Shown: positions 57,031 to 64,000 of the stretch, one piece after another
How the letters are laid out: each line of letters begins with the position of its first letter
How positions within the stretch are numbered: position 1 is the first letter of the stretch
Assembly (NCBI GenBank): GCA_021399445.1
Contig: JAJTUQ010000002.1
Location: 2,480,001-2,544,000 of the forward strand
Direction of reading: 5' to 3'
Length of the DNA stretch: 64,000 nt
Source: Xylogone sp. PMI_703
Lineage: Eukaryota > Ascomycota > Leotiomycetes
Notes under the pieces: generated by a model
The model's database searches: none
Seen by the model: only the letters and a program-made list of their open reading frames with translations
Told to the model about the DNA's origin: nothing
Translations under genes and position numbers: made by a program

Positions 57031-60000
57031 GCTCTTCGACCTAGCCTCGAAGCAGCAGCGCCAGCAGTAGCAGGAGATCGACTCTCCCGATCCGGCAGTG
57101 GGCTTCTAGACACCTCTTGGGCGCTTGATGGGTCCCGTGTCCCGAAGGAGGTCAGAAGGGGAGCGTAACACAGCAGCTGCAGCCAGCAAGTGGCAAGCCC
57201 TAATGTATGGAGGTTCCGCCAGCCCTCTCCAAGCCGCTGAACCTGCCAAATTCGAGAATGGTAGATTGACGGTCTGTGTTGGCGTGAAACCGGCCTGGGG
57301 GAAGCTCGAGAGCAAATCAACAGCCCCTCGGTCGAATGCAGCGATGCGCAGAGAGCAATGGATGGCTTTCTGTGTGGAGGATGTGACTTTCAAGGACCAC
57401 CTGAGGCGTGAAGGGATCTCGAGGCTTCTGGGGAGCCAACACCGAGGCTAGATAGCAGATAGGCAGATCAGATAGACGAGAGGCGAGGGGGAGAGGGGCG
57501 TGAAAAGAAAAGGAGCAAGCAGAGCAGCAAGCAGCAGCCTGCCGTGAGAAGATTGCCTTTTCTCCTTCCCGGATATGATAAAGTGTTTCTGTCCACAACC
57601 TCTCTAGCCTTGTCTTGGCTCGGCCCTGGTATGATCTGCGCTTCACCAGAAACGGCCTCTAGAAGAAATTTGTCGCCCAGAGGAAGCTGGCCTGGACGAT
57701 TGGCGACCGGACGGCAATCGCAGGTGACGAGAAAAGTTGCGAGTGGATGGAAAAGAGAGAAAGTCGCGGGTACATATAGCGGGGATGGACCAGTGACGCC
57801 CTTTTTGGGGGGGAAGCAAAGCAGATACCCGACCCCTCCTAACCAGGGCTAGCTGTTCGTCGTTCGTGAGGCTCGTCGTCACCCCCCGTCGTACGTATCG
57901 ATTGCTACTATTTTCTGCTCCTCCTCCTGTTGATGCTGCTGCTGGCTGCTTGCTTGCTCGCTGATGCTTCCAGAGCCGGGTTCTCAAGCTCGCACCAGCC
58001 AAGATACTTCGAGCTGCAAGGAGAGAGGGAACGACGACGAAGCTCACAGCAAAAGGAAAAAAAGATAGCCGAGGAGCTGTACTTGCCGGGAAAGCACAGT
58101 AGTGGGAAGGCAAGAGACAGAATTGATTAACTGCGTCGAATACAATAACAATTACGGTCGGACGTGAAATCTGTGGCGATGGAAAGCACTATATCAGCGC
58201 GATCTGCTGGGGGCGGCTAGGAAGCAGGAGACAAGTTTAGATGCAGGCTTGACCCAATTGAGAGTTCCCCAGGTCCCCTCTCATTTGCTGGCAGCTTGCT
58301 GACCCACCGGCATTGGCAGCTTTCCCTGGCGACTGGGATACTTGCGAAGGCCAGCAGTTGGATGGAATACACATGGGCTCTCTGGATGCGGCGGGAGTAA
58401 GGTGGGAATTATTACGGTACGGGAATTCGTGCAGATGGGGATGTACAGGTACCAGGCCTCGCAGGCCCAGCACGGTCTGTGCCAAAAAAGCGAGACACAG
58501 CATCCGGGGAGAGGCATCCTCGGTGGTTAGTGAGGACGCGGAGGAATCTGAAGAGGCAGGTTTAGAGTGGTGAGGTGAGCACTTTGGAAGAGCACGCAGC
58601 AACGCAGAAGTACCACAGTACTGTGTGAGGCAACGTAGAGGCAAAGGCGATCGAGCCGGGGATCGGAGAGACTTCCGCTGGTGTTGCCTATCAATTCGTC
58701 CTGTCTTCCCGCCCCAATGCCCTTTTTCTCCATTGGCGTATGTTTCTTAGGCCGGCCCAGGTGAACACGGCATCCCAGCAGAGCATGCGGCTATCCTGGA
58801 GAGGTGCAGCCGTTAACATCGGTTGGACACTGTGCGCATCTCTCTCTAATGCTGGGCGACGGTCTCGTGGGCAATTGACAACCATGAATGTTGTGAGCTG
58901 TTGCAAGTAGTATAAGGGGTAGCGGCAGCAGCAGTAATACTATTTAGCAGTGGCTGTAGTAGTAGTTGTCGCTGCTTCTGCCAATGCTGGGAACTGCGGT
59001 ATGGCTCTTATCCTATACGGTACTGTGCTGTACTACTGTGCTGTAGTGTACTTATTACAGCAGAACGATGTGTCCTTTCCCCGCCAGGGCCGCTTTCTAG
59101 CGCCCGCTCTCTGCGTTGCGAATCAACTAATACCTAGTAGACGGGCTGCGAGCATGCAGGAGGGACGATGCGCCTTCGTCGCCTGCGCTGGAGCCCAGCT
59201 GTAATAATGGGGGCCGAGTAACTTGTCGTCTACATCTACAACCTGGCGATCGCAGCTGATAGCGTTGCAGAGACCATAGCCGATGGAAGCACTAAAACCA
59301 GGTCACCCACGATCGTGTACGCCGTCTCAGAGCAAGCAAGGCCACCGAGGGAGGGAGCGCCCGCGACCAGGATGCCCATCCCCCTCGCATCGACACGAGA
59401 GGGGGTTTCTGTCTCCAGGGGATGAGCGATCTCACGGGTAGGGCAAAAGCCTAATTTTCTGTGCTGCTCGTCATCGCCCAACTTTATTGGGGACGGGGCC
59501 GTCCCTTACAGCCAGCACGCCGCTGGAGGATTTCCCTCCCGTGGCCTGGCGAGGCCCACGGGTCCTTCGGATAAGGCCCCAGCTTTCTCCTGGTGTATCG
59601 GCGAGCACTGCTAGGAAGGCGATATCACCCACCGCAGCACGGCTGTTATGTAAAAAGGGCTAAAGGACCACAGCACTTCAGCACCGCAGCACCACAGGGC
59701 TAGGACGCGCTTGCTCCATACAATGGGCTCTGGAATCAGCAAAAGAAAGCAAGCCAGCTTTGGTCTGCATCTGTCGTACCACCGGAGGTAACTGGCTCGC
59801 TCTCTCCATCCTGGGTGCGCGCGGTGGAAGCCGTCCCTAGTGGTCCTCCTGGCTGCTGGTCGCCTGCAGCCAACCCTGAGCGCACCGCTTTTCCTCCAGG
59901 CCTTGGCCGCCCCGCCCCGCTGCTGGGGGCGAACCAGACGCTGCCAGTCGCGCGTAGATGCCGCAATTTGCAACATTCTTCCTTTCAGCGGGGGGGAAAG

Positions 60001-63000
60001 GAGGAGAAAAGACAAGAAAAACAAATGGACGCTTCCTCCCCATAGCAATCGCCTTCTTGCAGGAGCACCAACACGAGCAAACAACGCTTCCACCAAGCGC
60101 CGTGGCAGGCCAATGCTCGGCTTGATGAAGCCACCCCATGGCGCCCATCGGCTGCACAGGATCACTGCCCCGCGCCGGATCCCAGGCTCGCCAGGCTGGA
60201 TCTCCCAGGCTCCGGGCCCGTTCGACAGGCCCTCGAAAGCTAAAGTCCCCTGGCAGCCTGACCGGGTCGATGCAACGCTCCCAGGGGCGCCCTCCCTCTT
60301 TCCGGGTTCCCCCTTACTCACCACCCAAAATCGACCACTGCCACTCCAGCACACAGCACTACCACCGCACACAGCTCACAGCACACAACACGACACAGCT
60401 CAGCACAGCAAGTACCGCATCGTACATCGTGCTTGCCTGCCGTACAGTAACGCAGGAGCAGGCACAGCACCAACCACTCCCATCTGGCGAGGCAAGGCTC
60501 TGACAATTCGAGGCAAGGTCTCTTGCCGTGTCGAGTCAATCCACGGCAGAAAACAACGCACTCGCTCTGCCCTCTCTCCGCATCGCAGTGGCAGGACCCA
60601 GTGATCTTTCATCGCGACGGGCGAAGGCTGCTGCTCCATGCTGGCTGGTGGACAGGTCGCCCAGAAATTCCCGCCAATTCAGCTGCTGGCCGGAGCAGGC
60701 GGCTGTCCGGTCTAACCTACTTGTGCTGTGGCCATGAGGTTCTCTCCTTCTTCAAGCTTTAATGTTTCCTGGTCTGGTATAGGCAGGCACCCACTTGCTA
60801 TATACTGTGTCCGAGGACTTCGATGGAACTGGCCCTCGGTGCTTTTGCGTCGCCTCCCTCCCAAAGTTCTACTTCTATGCAGGATTCCTGCTTTTGCCAG
60901 CGGTACGGTTGTCGTGGGTGTGTGTGGTGGGATAGACAGAGGTTGTGCGGTGTGCGATGGACAGGGCCAGCAGCAGATGCACCCAGCACACCCGCCTGTC
61001 ACGAAAGGAGGTTAATGCTGCGAGCGGACTGCAGAAACCCTTCCCTTTCCTGTAGCGAATAATGCGCTTGGCGGCGCCCACTCGCGCGGCATATGCACCA
61101 CATAGTTAACGCGTGGCTCGATGGGGGGTTCCCGGTCGCCAGACCTGCAGAGGCCCGGCACGCAATGCAATCGAGCTTCCGCGAGATCCTGCAAAGAGAT
61201 CGTTAAGGGCCCACCGAGTTGGGTAGCAGACGTATCATACTTTCGTACCCACCGTCCCCCCCGGCCAGGCCTACGGCAGTCGCGGAAACCCATTTTATTC
61301 TGTACTGTACGTGTCGAACTTGTAACTGTATATTGTGGTCTAGGCCACGATATCAGACGGATTCGGTGTTGGCTGCTGGCCGTCTCTGTATTACTACACA
61401 GTAAGTACTGTAATCTCCAGCCCAACATCACCGGAGGCGCCCGATGTTGCATTCGCAAAGCATCCAATCTTATTTGCACCAGCAAAAAGAGTACAAGGCG
61501 CTCTGCCTCATTGGCCGTCTCACCGAATAGTAAAACCAAACGTACTCAGTGCTGGGGCAAGATACTTCTGAAGGGGCCCAGCTAGGCTGACACTGTACCG
61601 TTGCTGTATTATTATCCACACTGCATCATACTTCGTATCTTATCAACCATCAGCAGACCCTGATATTTCTCCTTCTACGCAGTACTGGCTTTTCCAAACT
61701 CGCCTCGCGGTACATCACAAGGCCCCTTAGCCACGGGAAGACTTCCCCGAGCAGCCGACCCTAGCACCCAATTGACTTAGCTTGTACTTAGTTAAGGGAA
61801 ACATCACATCCACTTGCCTTGGTCCGACGGAGGCAGTGAGGGAAATAGAGTAATGAGTTCTGTACAGCAACAAACATAAAGTAATATGTTGGCAAGCGGC
61901 TGCAAGCCAAGCAAACATCACGGCACGCAAGCATCGAACTGGATGTTTGAGCCAAGTGACGCACTCCGTGTTAATGAAGATCCCACGCTCACCCTCGAAG
62001 AACGCCACCACGATCTGGGGAAATGACAGGATGTTCTGCGTTGTTCCTTGTTCTTTGCAAAGAGGTTTGAGTTCTCTAGCGTTTCACTGCGTCTCAGTCC
62101 TACGGCAGACAGAAATCTCTAGGGCAAGTAGGGCTGTCATATCTCCTGTTGCCACGGCCACCTGCCAAAGAAAGCCTCTCCCCCACAGCGGGAAGATCGG
62201 GCAGGATCTACGGATAGGCGTCTTGGCAAGTCGACATATCAGTTGGGTTGTGTTAGCTAACTTGCAAAGTACTGTAAATCTGGTTAGATTTGTTCGCGGC
62301 CAGGGCCACACCCCTTCAATCCGTAGCTAGACGATGTTGTCCCACACTGGAGAGACAAAATGATGGTGTGCCATAGACTCTTGCTGTTGTATAATGTATT
62401 TTACCGTGTACATCTTCAGCACGCCCAGGTTACACCGTCGGAGCCGAGGAGGCTAGTATCGTGTCAGCTCCTTGCTGCTGAGACATTTCGGCCATTCATC
62501 TGATAATCGGTCTCGTCGGTCTCCTCTCGGCCGGCAGCCTTCTCATCCAGCGGTCCATCTAATACCTGAGCAGCCGATTTTAGCACATGCAAATGAAAGA
62601 TCACGACCCGATCCTGTCTTCTGGTCTCGGCAAGGACTGAAGAGCCAAGAGCCGTGTCTGGCCGGTCAAATTCCCGTCGCCGAATCCTGCCCAGCCAGAG
62701 CAGACAGAAAGCGTCGAGGTGCAGCGCCGCAAGGCATTAGAAGCGTAGCATCGACAAACAAACTCACTGCCTTGGCGCAAAATCACCGCCAATTGGGGGA
62801 TGGAGCGACTTGCCCCGACGCAGTGTTGTCTTTAAATGGATATGACTTGCATAAGAGGAGAGTTGGGATCGTCTTCTGCCTCTCGATGGGACGAATCTAA
62901 TTGTGCGACTAATACTGTAAGGCTGCTGCTGACCATTGCCCTGCGGACGCCATGGAGTTAGAATGCGCCGAGTAATAAGATGACCTCAGTATTGGGGATT

Positions 63001-64000
63001 CGGCGTAATTGTGCAGAACAGATATTGGACGACGAGAATAAATGCGACCAAAGTCTAGGCCCCGCCCAAGGGAAGGATCCAGTGTGTATACAGTACTATA
63101 CAGTCAGACTGAGTTGCAGATGGAGAAATCTCAAGGCATCCAAGCGGTTGGGATCATCCTTGGGTCGCGGTAAGGTGCACATAATACAGGTGCACAGTAT
63201 AGTAGAATGTCGCATACTGCCTTCGTATCATGAGAATAACATGCTGTTGAAGGATGTTGATGATTCAACTGCGGTGTATTTCGCGCTGAAGTCGTCATCC
63301 CCTGCACGCCCACGAAGGTCTAGAGCTGGATAATGCCGATAAGCATAAGCTGACCATTATCAAGGGTTGCCGCAATGCGACGTACCGCGGTGGATTTGCA
63401 TGGCTATCTACAGTATAGCAAGCTTCCGATCAAACCTTGCTGCGCCCTGATAAGGAGGCAAACTGCCTGGGCCACGCCTTTCGCAAAGTTATGTGTATCC
63501 TGCAGCGAGATCGCAGAATATGACACGGGCTGCATCGAAGGAAGGAGCAGACAGGTCACAACTCGAGGGGTATTGACCGGTGAGATCCAAGGACGAGGGC
63601 GAAGAAAAAGAAGCGTTTCGGCAGTGATTTGCAGGGCCTTTAGGTTCTGTGGCTGATTGGATCTAACCGGATCCTATCTTAACAAGACGGTGATATTCCC
63701 ATCTTGACAGGCCCGTCTGCTGCATCGACGATGGGGTTGGACAACCTTTGTTCCTGCCAGGTACGCAGCCCCGGCAGGACCACATTGCTGCCAAACCATA
63801 GTTCGCGCGACACCGTCGCAAATACACATCCACATTCCCAAAGAAGACAATGGATAATCCGGATTGAGCAATTTACACCGAGAAGAAGAGCTCGTAGGAT
63901 TGCCATGGCTGACAATAATCTCCAGCGCGGGTTGGCTCTTATTCATCACGTCGCAGAATCAGTGGTAGAGAATTGGCACGAAGGAGGAGCGATCTCACTC

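Larger units (their letters stand above)
55431..64000. other. 8.5-kb GC-rich region without a credible gene
   Basis: The sequence is visibly richer in G and C than the rest of the window, especially 56-61 kb. Many frames are open on both strands at once (for example 59611-60372 minus and 59840-60604 plus), as expected of GC-rich non-coding DNA. None shows a family motif, a convincing splice pattern or balanced composition. The region contains simple repeats, CT-rich and TACTGTA-type palindromic stretches. It could be a very long promoter and leader of the DUF2841 gene, a long non-coding RNA locus, or the flank of a gene beyond 64 kb. Confidence 0.55.

Noticed and set aside
55964..58733. Many 60-150-codon frames on both strands
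   Set aside because: Several frames are open at the same place, with low-complexity translations and no splice or domain support.
59611..60604. Two long overlapping open frames on opposite strands (253 and 254 codons)
   Set aside because: They overlap in GC-rich DNA, are full of Pro, Arg, Ala and Trp, show no family motif, and look like random open frames.
1..64000. tRNA, rRNA or CRISPR features
   Set aside because: I looked for T-loop-like GTTCRANNC with matching arms and for regularly spaced repeats and found nothing convincing. A covariance-model scan would be needed to exclude tRNAs.

Overview
The window is nuclear DNA of a filamentous ascomycete. Protein-coding genes carry short introns of about 48-113 bp with GT..AG borders, there are CT-rich tracts before start codons, and the gene families are fungal: Zn2Cys6 regulators, a Ste3 pheromone receptor, a PF11951 regulator and a DUF2841 (YDR124W-like) protein. 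A member of Leotiomycetes is my best guess from protein flavour, but that is an inference. I saw no tRNA, rRNA, CRISPR array or intact transposon.

Layout. 1-2.5 kb is gene-poor and holds two diverged copies of a repeat whose differences are all transitions. A manganese-type CDF transporter follows (2.5-3.9 kb). From 5.8 to 18.7 kb lies an accessory-looking block: a UPC2-like Zn2Cys6 regulator divergent from a full-size MDR/ABCB efflux pump (the pump reading frame breaks once), an NAD(P)-binding reductase-like protein, an unknown protein and a PF11951 regulator with no zinc cluster. From 19.2 to 32 kb are housekeeping genes: Sec72, a very large SNF2 remodeller of about 2,300 residues, glutathione synthetase and a mitochondrial single-strand DNA-binding protein.

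From 34 to 48.6 kb come a DUF4203 membrane protein with a CAG/polyQ tract, an Erf4-type palmitoyltransferase cofactor, the Ste3-like pheromone receptor, an HSL-type alpha/beta hydrolase and an unknown membrane protein with a coiled coil. From 48.6 to 53.3 kb there is no intact gene, but two decayed genes are readable: one frame with repeated stops (49.37-49.9 kb) and a frameshifted S41-peptidase relic on the minus strand (about 51.1-50.6 kb). The DUF2841 regulator spans 53.4-55.4 kb on the minus strand. Upstream of it, 8.5 kb (55.4-64 kb) is visibly richer in GC and has no credible gene.

How the genes may work together: the UPC2-like regulator and the pump share one 724-bp intergenic region, which suggests regulated drug or lipid efflux. 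Glutathione synthetase, the CDF carrier and the efflux pump are all stress or detoxification functions, but nothing in the sequence shows that they are co-regulated. Exon borders below were placed by eye from reading-frame continuity. Where I give a total length, the summed exons are divisible by three, except for the ABC transporter, which misses by exactly one base.
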